The position numbers and the translations under genes are program-made. A stretch of DNA of 43,694 nt, taken from positions 1 to 43,694 of the forward strand of contig QILF01000039.1 in assembly GCA_003233235.1 (NCBI GenBank), read 5' to 3'. Of this stretch, positions 32,036-42,562 are shown piece by piece (the stretch's first letter is position 1; each line of letters starts with the position of its first letter). This stretch comes from Zetaproteobacteria bacterium (GTDB lineage: Bacteria > Pseudomonadota > Zetaproteobacteria > Mariprofundales > Mariprofundaceae). Under the pieces are notes generated by a model. It was not told where the DNA came from and did no database searches. It was given only the letters and a program-made list of their open reading frames with translations.

Positions 32036-33442
32036 TTACCCTTTATCCTGCGGTTTCAGCATGGCGGATGGATTAAGCAAGCGATCCAGTTCAGCCTCGA
32101 CCAATATCCCCTGCTCCATACACAACTGGCGTACTGTTTTTCCCTCGGCCACCGCCTGTTTAGCGATTTTCGCCGCTTTTTCATAACCGATGACCGGAGC
32201 CAGCGATGTCACCATGCTCATGCTCCATTCAATCTGTTCAGCACACGTTTCACGATTCGCTTGCAGTCCCGCGATACATTTATCGGCAAATAACCGCGAT
32301 ACATTGGCCAGCAACCGTTCCGATTCAAGCAAATTATGCACCATCACTGGCAACATCACGTTCAAATCAAGCAATCCTGAAGCGCCGCCAAAAGCAATCG
32401 CCGCATCGTTACCGATCACCTGCGCACACACCTGCGCCAGCGATTCAGCCATCACCGGATTCACTTTACCGGGCATAATCGAAGAACCCGGCTGCACTGC
32501 AGGCACGCTAATCTCGCCAATACCGCAACGTGGCCCCATATTTAAAAGCCGCACATCGTTGGCAATTTTAACAAGGCTGACAGCCACCGTTTTCATCGCT
32601 CCGGAAAGCTCCACCGCCGCATCCTGCGCCGCCTGCGCTTCGAAATGATTGACTGCCTCACTAAATTCAATGCCGTAAATAGCCGACAGCTCCACGGCCA
32701 TGCGCGCGCCGAATTCAGGATGCGTATTCAGCCCTGTGCCGACCGCCGTACCCCCCTGCGCCAGTTCGCATAAACGGGGTAAACACGCCTGCAAACGTTC
32801 AATTCCCAACGCCACCTGTCGTGCCCAGCCGGAAATCTCCTGTCCGAGCGTAATCGGCGTGGCATCCATCAAATGCGTGCGGCCTATTTTAACGGCATCC
32901 ATCATTTCTTCCGCTTTTCCGGTCAAAGCAGTATGCAAATGTGCCAATGCCGGAATCAGCGCATGCACGAGCTGATCAGCAGCAGCGAGATGAATGGCTG
33001 TTGGAATCACATCGTTCGATGATTGTCCCATATTCACATGATCGTTCGGATGCACTTGCGTGTTTGCATCCAACTGCGCGCAACGATGCGCAATCACCTC
33101 ATTCGCATTCATATTCGTACTCGTACCGGAACCGGTCTGAAAAATATCCAGCACCATCTGTGCATCCCAATCACCGGCAGCCAGTTCGCCAGCGACCTGT
33201 CTAATCACCTCGCCGCGTTCAGGCATCAGTTTGCCAAGCTCCTCGTTGGATTGAGCCGCTGCGTATTTGATATTTCCCAGTGCCTTGATAAATTCACGAG
33301 GAAAGCGAATACCGGAAACCGGAAAATTCTCCACCGCTCGCGCCGTGGATGCGCCATACATTGCATCCTCGGGAACTTGCATTTCGCCCATCGAATCATG
33401 CTCACTGCGCATATTCGCAACCGTCTTCTGCTGCTTGCTCAT
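32036..33442 (-). CDS. fumC: Class II fumarate hydratase
   Basis: TGSGTSTNMNANEVIAHR; GRTHLMDATPITLGQE; GSSIMPGKVNPVMAES signature. Confidence 0.95.
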   Translation of the reverse strand: MSKQQKTVANMRSEHDSMGEMQVPEDAMYGASTARAVENFPVSGIRFPREFIKALGNIKYAAAQSNEELGKLMPERGEVIRQVAGELAAGDWDAQMVLDIFQTGSGTSTNMNANEVIAHRCAQLDANTQVHPNDHVNMGQSSNDVIPTAIHLAAADQLVHALIPALAHLHTALTGKAEEMMDAVKIGRTHLMDATPITLGQEISGWARQVALGIERLQACLPRLCELAQGGTAVGTGLNTHPEFGARMAVELSAIYGIEFSEAVNHFEAQAAQDAAVELSGAMKTVAVSLVKIANDVRLLNMGPRCGIGEISVPAVQPGSSIMPGKVNPVMAESLAQVCAQVIGNDAAIAFGGASGLLDLNVMLPVMVHNLLESERLLANVSRLFADKCIAGLQANRETCAEQIEWSMSMVTSLAPVIGYEKAAKIAKQAVAEGKTVRQLCMEQGILVEAELDRLLNPSAMLKPQDKG

Positions 33443-35064
33443 AGTTTCTCCCGTTCAAAGCATAAAATCGTAACATCGTCGTCGCGACTGTCGCCACCGA
33501 ATTCGTGTAAACGACTGAATAATCCCTGCGGTAACTCCAGCAGTTTTTTGTCCTCGGAATCGCGCAACCATTCTATCAACCGCGCCGTACCAAACATTTC
33601 TCCGCCCTGCTTATTCTGTGTCTCGGTAACACCGTCGGTATAGACGAATAACCGGTCACCAGCGGCTATTTCGACGCGCTGCACCTCAAACGCTATTTCC
33701 TCCAGAACACCGAGCGGCGGGGTATTGGCCTGCAAACGTTCGATACCACGCGCACTTTGTAACAACGGCGGCACATGACCTGCATTCAACCACAGCATGG
33801 AATGACTTTCCGGCTGCAATTTGGCCATAAACAAGGTCACAAAACGACCATGCGTCAAAGTCCGGCACAGGGAACGATTAATATGCAGAATCGCCCGCTC
33901 GAACGGTACACTCTGTTCCGCCAGCACATGCAGCATGGCGTGCAAATTAGCCACCGTCAGCGCCGCCGGATAACCTTTACCGGCAACATCAGCCACCACG
34001 ACCCAGTGGCGTCCGTCGGGCAAACAAATAATATCGTAATAATCTCCACCAACTGAAAAATAGGACTGCTCCAGTGCTGCAAAGGTATAACCGGGAACAT
34101 CGCGCGGCATCTGCGGAACCAGCCCGTGCTGGATTTCAGCAGCAGCGGCCAGCGAACCTTTTAATTCCTCGCGTTCCTGTAAACCGCGCAGCGCCGTGTT
34201 CAGCCCGCGGGCCAGTTCGCCAAGGTCGTCATCGGTCAGCACCGCAATTCGCCCGCTGAAATGCCCCTGATGTAAATGATGCAAACCAATTGATAACTGA
34301 TGCGTCACCAATTTCAAAGAACGGGTAAGCAACCAAACCAGAAAAAGACTGGCCAGCAGCCCGGCAAAGAAAAGAAGCAAACCTTGACCGGCAATAAAAT
34401 GTTTCCCTTCTAACGTGGTTTCCATCGACGCAAGATAGGCAAAAAAAGCGAGCAGACTGGTCGGCACAAAACCGGTAATAAGAAATACCAGCCACGGGCG
34501 GGTCGTGGAATCGGTGAATGAATGCAGCGGATTCCATTGTTTCATCTGCTCAATATCGGCATACTGTGGATGCACCAATCGCTGTTGAATCCCGTAGTGC
34601 AGGGTAATCGCCACGCCAAGCGCTGGAACCAGTACCAGCGCGCAAAAAAAGATGCTTACAATCAGTGTCGTTGTCATCAGCCCGCTTAATTCCACACCCG
34701 TAGCCGACGCATTGGCCAGCACCAGAAACAGCAAATACATACCGTATACGCCACCGCCAACGGCGAATGCCCTCAACGCCCTCAACGGCAATTTCACCAT
34801 GCCCGCCTCTAGTCCTCCAAACGTCTGCCCAGTATCGAGAAGCGGGCGGTAAGTCCACAAAGCCGCTGCCGAGAAACACAATAAAAACAACAACATATCC
34901 ACATCAGAAACCCAATAAGGCAGGCCCAGAAAAGCACTGTTTCCATTCAACCACATCACACCCTGAATGATCGTAAAAAACACCGGCAAGGGCCACAGGC
35001 TGAGCAAATATGTAGCCAGTGGCCGCAATCGGGAAGGGTTAGAAGGAACAGACATCCGAACCAA
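33439..35064 (-). CDS. Membrane SpoIIE/PP2C-family serine phosphatase with HAMP-like segment
   Basis: N-terminal TM helices; AAEIQHGLVPQ; SVGGDYYDI...VVVADVAGKGYPAALTVANLHA; FVYTDGVTETQN; 4-bp overlap with fumC. Confidence 0.9.
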   Translation of the reverse strand: MVRMSVPSNPSRLRPLATYLLSLWPLPVFFTIIQGVMWLNGNSAFLGLPYWVSDVDMLLFLLCFSAAALWTYRPLLDTGQTFGGLEAGMVKLPLRALRAFAVGGGVYGMYLLFLVLANASATGVELSGLMTTTLIVSIFFCALVLVPALGVAITLHYGIQQRLVHPQYADIEQMKQWNPLHSFTDSTTRPWLVFLITGFVPTSLLAFFAYLASMETTLEGKHFIAGQGLLLFFAGLLASLFLVWLLTRSLKLVTHQLSIGLHHLHQGHFSGRIAVLTDDDLGELARGLNTALRGLQEREELKGSLAAAAEIQHGLVPQMPRDVPGYTFAALEQSYFSVGGDYYDIICLPDGRHWVVVADVAGKGYPAALTVANLHAMLHVLAEQSVPFERAILHINRSLCRTLTHGRFVTLFMAKLQPESHSMLWLNAGHVPPLLQSARGIERLQANTPPLGVLEEIAFEVQRVEIAAGDRLFVYTDGVTETQNKQGGEMFGTARLIEWLRDSEDKKLLELPQGLFSRLHEFGGDSRDDDVTILCFEREKL

Positions 35065-35130
35065 GCTACCCGCTGATGCAGATAGCTACAAACATTTGCG
35101 CTGTTAAAGCCGGACGGCAATCAATAAGGA

Positions 35131-36306
35131 TCAATCACGGCGCAACGCCGCATCGACTCCGATGGGTGTCGGATAACGGCGCACAATCCAGAAAGATGAT
35201 ACGATAAAACTGAGTAACGTGGCCAACTGAATCAGATTGGCCGCTGCTGCCCCGATCAACTGCATCTGTTCTCCTGTGACCGCAATCAGTAACGAAAATT
35301 CGCTCATCTGCCCGAGCCGTGCACCCACTTCACCGGCCAGCTCGCGCGTCTCGCCGGAGCGTCGAAAAAGCCATGCAAACACATAGGGTTTGATGAACAA
35401 TGCCATGCCGGCCAGCAGGCACGCGGGGATGAGTAAATCACCAACCAGCGCCGGATTAAAACCTGCACCGATGGAAAAAAAGAAAATAATCAGGAAAAAA
35501 TCGCGTAGCGGTTTAAGCCGTTCCGCGATATGCAGTGAAACCGGACTACTGGCCAGTGCCACGCCAGCCATGAATGCACCGATTTCATGCGACAAACCAC
35601 CAAAACTGGCCAGTTCCGCCGCGCCGAGACACCAGCCGATGGCAATAAGAAAAACATATTCCTGAATCACATCGAAACGCCGCAAAAGCGGCAACAACAC
35701 AAAACGATTGATGGTATAAATCAGACCGGCCAGCAGCGGCAACACCATTAAACTAAGCAGCAATTGAGTGACCAGCAGTCCCTCCCCGTTTCCGCCCTTC
35801 AATACCAGCAGAACAGCCACGGCCAGCACATCCTGCAATAGCAGAATACTGATCATGCTGCTGCCGGTGCGCTGGTGGTGCAGCACGGTCGTCGGCAGTA
35901 GTTTCAAACCGATAATGGTGCTGGAAAAAAGCAACGCCACACCGACCAGTAGCGCCTCAATGCCGCGAAATCCGGCAAACCAGGCAATCGCAAAACCGGC
36001 AAACGTGAAAAACAACGAACTGACCAGCGTGATGCGCGTCGTCTGACCCAGCATACGAATCAGCTTCTGCGGTGGCAAATTCATACCCAGCAAAAAAAGC
36101 AGGAACACGATGCCAATATGCGATAATTCTCGAATCATCGTAGCATCGCTGATCCAACCGGCCACAGCCGGGCCGCATAAAATACCGAGCAACACATAAG
36201 CGACAAGCAGCGATTGACGAGCATACAATGCAAAAGTCGCCAGCAGCGAAGCACCGAAAAAAATCACAAACATCGTGAACAACACCGAATCGTCCATTAT
36301 ACCCAT
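35131..36306 (-). CDS. CPA2-family cation:proton antiporter
   Basis: About 12 TM segments; GILCGPAVAGW; ELSHIGIVFLLFLLGMNLP; SSTIIGLKLL; HEIGAFMAGVALA. Confidence 0.88.
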   Translation of the reverse strand: MGIMDDSVLFTMFVIFFGASLLATFALYARQSLLVAYVLLGILCGPAVAGWISDATMIRELSHIGIVFLLFLLGMNLPPQKLIRMLGQTTRITLVSSLFFTFAGFAIAWFAGFRGIEALLVGVALLFSSTIIGLKLLPTTVLHHQRTGSSMISILLLQDVLAVAVLLVLKGGNGEGLLVTQLLLSLMVLPLLAGLIYTINRFVLLPLLRRFDVIQEYVFLIAIGWCLGAAELASFGGLSHEIGAFMAGVALASSPVSLHIAERLKPLRDFFLIIFFFSIGAGFNPALVGDLLIPACLLAGMALFIKPYVFAWLFRRSGETRELAGEVGARLGQMSEFSLLIAVTGEQMQLIGAAAANLIQLATLLSFIVSSFWIVRRYPTPIGVDAALRRD

Positions 36307-36387
36307 CGTCTCAATGTAGCACAGTTCGCCACTTCAGGTCAGGGTTAATCAAGCGGTAAAGGTTCTCACTGTTGGCTCAGAAAACAA

Positions 36388-36415
36388 AAAAGGCATGCCC
36401 GAAGGCACGCCTTTT
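36388..36415 (-). terminator. Rho-independent terminator downstream of tRNA-Asn
   Basis: aaaaggcatgcc-cgaa-ggcacgcctttt hairpin, minus-strand T tract TTTTTTGTTTT. Confidence 0.75.
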
Positions 36416-36420
36416 GATGA

Positions 36421-36496
36421 TGGCTCCCCGGGCCGGACTCGAACCAGCGACAAGGTGATTAACAGTCACCTGCTCTACCAACTGAGCTACCGGGGA
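36421..36496 (-). tRNA. tRNA-Asn(GTT)
   Basis: TCCCCGGTAGCTCAGTTGGTAGAGCAGGTGACTGTTAATCACCTTGTCGCTGGTTCGAGTCCGGCCCGGGGAGCCA: cloverleaf, anticodon GTT, encoded CCA. Confidence 0.96.
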
Positions 36497-36579
36497 ATAA
36501 GGCCGCGAACGTTACGAACCGCACCCGTGAGTGTCAACCGAAAAACCTCAGCCGGGAAAACGTCGATAACAACACCACT

Positions 36580-37182
36580 TCATCCGTTTGCAGCGGCCAT
36601 TTCAACAAGCTGCCGATGCAGCATCTCCGCCTGATGTGCAAGTGCATCCGGGCCATCATTGTTATCAACGATAAAATCGGCCACTTTCCGTCGCCCGAAA
36701 TCACTGCACTGACGTTGGACAATCGCCTTGAACTGCGCAAGCGTCATGTTGCGCGAGGCGAGCACCCGCTGCTGGCGAATCACTTCATCGGCGAGCACCA
36801 CAACCACAACATCCATGCGTGGAACGCCGCCTGATTCAATCAGCACCGATGCCTCAATCAGAACATATGCGGCCTGCTGGTCCGCACACCATGCCTCCGC
36901 CTTCTGCCAGATAAGCGGGTGCATTATGCGATTCAACAGTCGCGTTTTCTCCGCATCCGGAAAACACAGCGCAGCCAATAAACGACGATCAACAGTACCG
37001 GATTTATCAAGAATCCCCGTACCAAACGCTTTAATCAGCGCAGCAGCACATGCTGCGTCCGCATGCAGTGAACGTCCGACTGCATCAAGGTCAAGCTGCG
37101 GCATCTGATATTTGGCAAGCAGGCGGCAAAACCCGGTTTTACCGCTACCGATACCGCCGGTCAGTCCTACGCGCAACGTCAA
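36580..37182 (-). CDS. coaE: Dephospho-CoA kinase
   Basis: RVGLTGGIGSGKTGFCRLLAKY; DLDAVGRSLHA; probable TTG start overlapping the pilD stop. Confidence 0.92.
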   Translation of the reverse strand: MTLRVGLTGGIGSGKTGFCRLLAKYQMPQLDLDAVGRSLHADAACAAALIKAFGTGILDKSGTVDRRLLAALCFPDAEKTRLLNRIMHPLIWQKAEAWCADQQAAYVLIEASVLIESGGVPRMDVVVVVLADEVIRQQRVLASRNMTLAQFKAIVQRQCSDFGRRKVADFIVDNNDGPDALAHQAEMLHRQLVEMAAANG

Positions 37183-37958
37183 AACAAACCACCCTGCATA
37201 TTGGCAATCCATGCAAGCAATGCATCGCGCCACAGCAACCAAACCATGCCGGCAAGCGCCAGATACGGCCCATAGGGGATTTCCGTACGCACGGAACGCC
37301 CGGCGGCAAGTAAATAAAGGCTACCGACCACTGCACCGACAAAAGACGACAGAAAAATCACCAGAGGCAACGCCTGCCAGCCGAAAAATGCACCAAGCAT
37401 GGCCAGCAGTTTGAAATCACCCTGCCCCATTCCCTGCCTGCCGGTAAGCAGTAAAAACAGGCGCGCAATCAGCCAGAACACGGCATAACCGGCAGCAGCG
37501 CCAATCACGGCATCCTGAAAATGACCGGCGAATGCCGAAAACAGCAGGCCGAAGGCAATACCGGGAAACGTCAGCACATTGGGCAACAGGCCGGTCTCCA
37601 GATCAATCCAACTCAGCACCCACAACAAGAAGGAAAGAACCAGCGCCATTCCCAGCTCCGGGGTAAGCGGAAAATGCCATGCAAGCAGCGCCCAGATCAT
37701 CCCGAGTCCCGCTTCCAGCAACGGATAACGCATGGAAATTACGACATTACAATGGCGGCAACGACCGCGCAGGCACAACCACGAAAGTAGTGGAATATTA
37801 TCGTACCATGCAATCGGATGTGCGCAGGACGGGCAATGACTACCCGGAAATACAATCGACTCCCGACGCGGCAAACGGTACACCAGCACATTGGCAAAGC
37901 TGCCAAACAGCAGGCCGAGCAAACCGCAACTTACAAGGGTAAAAGCAGAAATACTCAC
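37179..37958 (-). CDS. pilD: Type IV prepilin peptidase
   Basis: LLGLLFGSFANVLVYRLPRRES; two CxxC pairs (CPSC, CRHC); GMGQGDFKLLAMLGAFFGW. Confidence 0.95.
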   Translation of the reverse strand: MSISAFTLVSCGLLGLLFGSFANVLVYRLPRRESIVFPGSHCPSCAHPIAWYDNIPLLSWLCLRGRCRHCNVVISMRYPLLEAGLGMIWALLAWHFPLTPELGMALVLSFLLWVLSWIDLETGLLPNVLTFPGIAFGLLFSAFAGHFQDAVIGAAAGYAVFWLIARLFLLLTGRQGMGQGDFKLLAMLGAFFGWQALPLVIFLSSFVGAVVGSLYLLAAGRSVRTEIPYGPYLALAGMVWLLWRDALLAWIANMQGGLF

Positions 37959-37996
37959 GGGAATATCAACGGTGAAATACGCTCAAACGCATGGCT

Positions 37997-39190
37997 CTAA
38001 ACGATAGCCGCCATCTTGAAGATGGGCAGGTACATGGCAATCACCAAGCCGCCGATAACAACACCGAGAAAAGCCATAATAAGCGGTTCCATCAGCGCCG
38101 TCATATTATCCACAGCGGTGTCCACTTCCTGCTCGTAAAAATCAGCAATCTTGGCAAGCATTTCTTCCATGCTGCCGGTTTCCTCACCAATATTAATCAT
38201 CTGCGTCACCATGCGCGGAAATATCCCGCTGGCCGCCAGCGGCGCGGAAAGCGTCTGCCCCTGAGTGATGGATTCCTTGGCCTTCAGAATCGCTTCTTCG
38301 ACAATCATATTACCAGCGGTTTCGGCCACCGTGTCGAGCGACTCCAGCACCGGCACACCGGCGGCGGTGAGAGTTGAAAAGGTGCGACAGAACCGCGCTA
38401 CCGAAGCCTTGCGCAATACGTCGCCCAAAATTGGCATTTTGAGCAATAATTGATCCAGTCGATAACGCCCGCGCTTGGTTTTATATATCTGCCGGATGCC
38501 CACAACTAAAATAATCGGCGCAAAAAGCACCACATACCAGTATTCGACAAAAGCGTCCGACATCGCAACAGCCACCTGCGTCGGCATCGGCAATGCCGCC
38601 CCGAAATCAGCAAACATTTTACCAAATATAGGAATCACAAAAATCATCAGCACGGCGGTAACAATAAAAGCCACGGTTAAGATGGCGATCGGATAGACCA
38701 TCGCAGATTTTATTTTCGCCTTTAATGTCTGCGCCTTCTCCCGATAGGCGCACAGACGCAACAGAATGGTATCAAGAATACCGCCCTGCTCGCCGGCTTC
38801 GACCAACGCGCAACTCAAACGATCAAAATTCTTGGGAAATTTACGCAAGGTCTCACCAAGCGGCACACCACCTTCGAGATGGCTGCGTAAATTTTTAAGC
38901 AGCTTAACAAGCGCCTTATTGTTGGAACCATTTTCCGCCAATTCAAATGCCTGAACCAGCGGCACACCAGCATTAATCATGGTCGATAACTGACGAAAAA
39001 AGATGGTGGTGTCCTTCTCATCCACAGTTTCCGGAAATAAATAAATTTCAATCGGTTTTTTCTTTACCTTGACGGTCAACAGACCCTGACGACGCAAGCC
39101 GGCTATAACGATATTTTTGTTTTGAGCCTCCATTTCTCCGGAGCGCTCCATGCCATCACGCGATTTTCCTTTCCAGATAAATTTTGCCAT
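37997..39190 (-). CDS. pilC: Type IV pilus inner-membrane platform protein
   Basis: MAKFIWKGKSRDG; FFRQLSTMINAGVPLVQAFE; MVTQMINIGEETGSMEEMLAKIADFYE. Confidence 0.95.
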   Translation of the reverse strand: MAKFIWKGKSRDGMERSGEMEAQNKNIVIAGLRRQGLLTVKVKKKPIEIYLFPETVDEKDTTIFFRQLSTMINAGVPLVQAFELAENGSNNKALVKLLKNLRSHLEGGVPLGETLRKFPKNFDRLSCALVEAGEQGGILDTILLRLCAYREKAQTLKAKIKSAMVYPIAILTVAFIVTAVLMIFVIPIFGKMFADFGAALPMPTQVAVAMSDAFVEYWYVVLFAPIILVVGIRQIYKTKRGRYRLDQLLLKMPILGDVLRKASVARFCRTFSTLTAAGVPVLESLDTVAETAGNMIVEEAILKAKESITQGQTLSAPLAASGIFPRMVTQMINIGEETGSMEEMLAKIADFYEQEVDTAVDNMTALMEPLIMAFLGVVIGGLVIAMYLPIFKMAAIV

Positions 39191-40899
39191 CAGTCGGCGA
39201 CCGTCACCCTGAGGCATTCCGCTAACGAAATTTCGCCGGTCTTCACCTTCTCCAACGCCGCCATACGAAGTGTTTTCACACCATGTGCAATAGCGATTTC
39301 GCCAATTTCATCGGCATTTTTACCCGCATAAACAGCATTGCGAATCTCGTCAAACACAGGCATCACCTGATAAATACCGGTCCGCCCTTTATAACCGGTA
39401 TCGTTACAAACAGGGCAGCCTTTGCCCTGCATGGGTTTGTAATCGGCAATTTCCGCCTGCGAAACCCCGGCATCAATCAGGGCTTCGACCGGCACAACAA
39501 CAGACTCGGCGCACTCAACACAATTTTGGCGTGCCAGACGTTGTGCCGACACCAGATTGACTGCCGAACCCACCAAAAAAGATTCAATCCCCATATTTAT
39601 CAGGCGATTCATCGTCGATGGCGCATCGTTGGTATGCAGGGTAGCTAGAACCAGATGACCGGTCATCGCCGCTTTGATGCCAATCGCCGCTGTGTCGTAA
39701 TCACGAATTTCGCCAATCAGAATAACATCCGGGTCCTGACGCAAAAATGAACGCAACACGGTAGGAAAATCCAGTCCGATAGCGGCATTGATATTGACCT
39801 GATTGATGCCCATGAAATTAAACTCGACCGGATCTTCGGCAGTGGAAATATTCACCCCCGGCTGATTCAACTCGGCAACTGCGGAATACAAACTAACCGT
39901 CTTGCCCGAGCCGGTCGGCCCCGTCACCAGCACCATGCCATAAGATTGATGAATGGCATTTTTCAATCGTTTAAGGCATGAATCCTCGTAGCCGAGTTTG
40001 GTCATATCCAACTGTAAACTGGCCGGATCAAGTAAACGTAACACCACCTTTTCACCAAACAGCGTCGGCAGCACCGATACCCGGAAATCTACCGTTTTGC
40101 TTCGCGAAAGACGCAGCTTGATACGTCCGTCCTGCGGCAAACGGCGTTCCGAAATATCCAGTCGTGCGAGAATTTTGAGACGAGAAACGATCTCATCACG
40201 CAATTTAATCGGCGGGCGCATGATTTCGTGCAACACGCCATCAATGCGATAACGCGTCCTGAGCACCTTCTCATACGGTTCCAGATGAATATCCGAAGCA
40301 CCGCGTTTGATGGCATCAAGAAGAATCAGGTTTACCAGCTTGACCACCGGTGCTGCTTCGGTTTCGACTGTCAGCATGTGCTCGTCGAATTCGACCTCGA
40401 CGGTGTCAATAACTTCCCGGTTCTTGGCATCCATATCGGCAATAACATCACCGAGATAATCAGCAGCAGTATCCATTTTATCAAGATGGCGCAACAATTG
40501 TTCCTCGGCAACAATCACCAGATCAATTTGACAACCACTGATAAAGGCCATCTCGTCCAAAGCACTGATGTCGTAAGGATCGGCGACAGCAAGGGTAAGC
40601 ATGTTGCCCAAGCGTTTGATGGGCAGCGCCTTATTCCGATGCATAACATCCTGCGAAATCGTGGTCAGGTTCTCCAGAATTTGAATCCGGTCCAGATCCA
40701 CAATCGGACGCCCGTAACTACGCGATATAAGCTGTGTAATCTCGTCTATGGAAAAAATATTCTGTTTGATAAGGGTCGAAATGAGCGTATCTCCGGATAG
40801 CTTCATTTCCCGCAACACCACATCCAACTGCGCACGGCTCATCTTATTTTGACGCACCAGAATATCTGCCAAACGGCTGTAGCGTATCCTCTGTTTTCT
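39190..40899 (-). CDS. pilB: Type IV pilus extension ATPase
   Basis: GPTGSGKTVSLYSA Walker A; RSFLRQDPDVILIGEIRD; ATLHTNDAPST; Cys pairs CVEC/CPVC; start trimmed to MRKQRIRYSR. Confidence 0.95.
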   Translation of the reverse strand, partial: RKQRIRYSRLADILVRQNKMSRAQLDVVLREMKLSGDTLISTLIKQNIFSIDEITQLISRSYGRPIVDLDRIQILENLTTISQDVMHRNKALPIKRLGNMLTLAVADPYDISALDEMAFISGCQIDLVIVAEEQLLRHLDKMDTAADYLGDVIADMDAKNREVIDTVEVEFDEHMLTVETEAAPVVKLVNLILLDAIKRGASDIHLEPYEKVLRTRYRIDGVLHEIMRPPIKLRDEIVSRLKILARLDISERRLPQDGRIKLRLSRSKTVDFRVSVLPTLFGEKVVLRLLDPASLQLDMTKLGYEDSCLKRLKNAIHQSYGMVLVTGPTGSGKTVSLYSAVAELNQPGVNISTAEDPVEFNFMGINQVNINAAIGLDFPTVLRSFLRQDPDVILIGEIRDYDTAAIGIKAAMTGHLVLATLHTNDAPSTMNRLINMGIESFLVGSAVNLVSAQRLARQNCVECAESVVVPVEALIDAGVSQAEIADYKPMQGKGCPVCNDTGYKGRTGIYQVMPVFDEIRNAVYAGKNADEIGEIAIAHGVKTLRMAALEKVKTGEISLAECLRVTVAD

Positions 40900-40904
40900 C
40901 ATCG

Positions 40905-41772
40905 TCAGCGAACTGCCTGACTGCGCTGCAAACGCTGTTCCATCCATTGCATCACCGGGCCAACCTCCGTATGCACATCATGCCACCAGTCGAACGAAGC
41001 CGCACCCTGCGCCAACAACATAGGCAAGCCATCCACCGCTCTGCGACCACCTGATCGCGCAGCAAGCACGAAGGGTGTCTCCCCGCTCGGAGTATAAACG
41101 ACATCCACGGCAATGCCATCGCCAGCGATGTGAAACGGAAACACCGCATCAACATCACCCAGTCCGATTGCCGTTGTATTAATCACCAGCGGACAGCGCC
41201 GAGTGCATGCCTCCACTTCCACAGTATCCCAAGGCACAACATCGAATGAGGTGTCGGAATAAGTTTTCGCGGCGTGTTGTAGCAAAGCATGCACACGATT
41301 TTCACTGCGATTGCAAATATGAATGTGTTGTGCACCACCAACCGCCAAAGCATGCAGCACAGCACGCGCTGTACCACCAGCGCCAATCACTAAAACTTCC
41401 TGATGACCTATATCCGCTTGCATGTCACGCAATACACTGGCAATGCCCCGCCAGTCGGTATTGATACCTTCCCAACCGTCATCAATGCGTCGCACGGTAT
41501 TCACCGCCCCGATAGCCGATGCATCGACATCCGCCTGCACCATAGCCAGCACTGTCTGCTTGTGCGGCACGGTAATGTTGAAACCCTGCACATCAGCCGC
41601 CCACAAACCGGCAAGCGCAGTTTCAACATCTGCAGATTGGACACACCACGGCACATACACGGCATCAATGCCGTGCTGTATAGCGAATCGAGCCTGAAAC
41701 AGCGGCGAAAGCGAATGCGAAACCGGATCGCCGATAATTCCAAACACGCTTGTTTTTCCAGTAACTTCCACG
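40905..41772 (-). CDS. aroE: Shikimate dehydrogenase
   Basis: VFGIIGDPVSHSLSPLFQARF; GFNITVPHKQ; IGAGGTARAV; ORF-track N-terminus reads into a 5S fragment, so a GTG start near 41772 is proposed. Confidence 0.9.
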
Positions 41773-41870
41773 TCTGTGCTAGCGTAGAATCTTAAATCGC
41801 ATATGTCAAAGTAGTGGCTGATTCGCGAATAGAACACAGCCCGGGTTGAAATTCTAGAACTGTAGAGCCA

Positions 41871-41917
41871 TTCCCCCATGGTGAACCCCGCAGTACCATC
41901 GGTGCGAAAGAGCTTAG
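41871..41917 (-). pseudogene. 5S rRNA pseudogene, 3' portion
   Basis: ttcccccatggtgaaccccgcagtaccatcggtgcgaaagagcttag matches the window's own 5S at 43331-43377 (~42/47 by eye). Confidence 0.88.
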
Positions 41918-42022
41918 GGCCTGTTAACACCAGTTTCGGTGTTATCGCTACCGTCCCCATTCATATGTTCATTCGCAATCATCACGACGATTTATGAATA
42001 GTACAGGCTAGCCGGATTCGTT

Positions 42023-42028
42023 TATACT
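42023..42028 (+). promoter_or_regulatory. Candidate -10 element (TATACT) of the HPP-family gene
   Basis: TATACT ends 8 nt before the ATG at 42036; no obvious Shine-Dalgarno; weak -35. Confidence 0.35.
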
Positions 42029-42035
42029 GGCCTGC

Positions 42036-42545
42036 ATGTTTAAACTGAAACGTCCGACATGGTTCCCCGAACCGGATCATCAACCTTTGCAATATATTGT
42101 ACTGGCCACGATCAGTGCTTTTGTATGCCTGTCCGCCATTGTGGTCGTTTGCCGTTATTTCCTACCCGGTATCGGTGCGCCGATACTCGCCGCATCTATG
42201 GGTGCGGCTGCCGTGCTGATGTTTGCTGCGCCAACCAGTCCTATGGCGCGAAGCTGGTCATTTATCATCGGCAACCTCGTTTCGGCATTGATTGGCGTAA
42301 CCGTCTTCCAATGGATTGGTGATGTTTTCTGGGCCGGAGCGCTGGCGGTTACAGTATCTATTTTCGTCATGCACTTCCTGCGTTGCCAGCATCCGCCCGG
42401 CGGTGCAACAGCATTGGTTGCCGTTATCGGCGGCGCGCAGGTGCATCAACTGGGTTATCTGTATGTCCTCGCCCCCATCGGTATCAATGTACTAATTTTT
42501 GAAATGTTCGTTTTAGTCAATCGACGTCTACAAGACAGGACCTGA
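42036..42545 (+). CDS. HPP-family integral membrane protein
   Basis: PILAASMGAAAVLMFAAPTSPMARSW; CQHPPGGATALVAVIGG signature; ~4 TM helices. Confidence 0.88.
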   Translation: MFKLKRPTWFPEPDHQPLQYIVLATISAFVCLSAIVVVCRYFLPGIGAPILAASMGAAAVLMFAAPTSPMARSWSFIIGNLVSALIGVTVFQWIGDVFWAGALAVTVSIFVMHFLRCQHPPGGATALVAVIGGAQVHQLGYLYVLAPIGINVLIFEMFVLVNRRLQDRT

Positions 42546-42562
42546 TAAAAACCCCATCGAAG

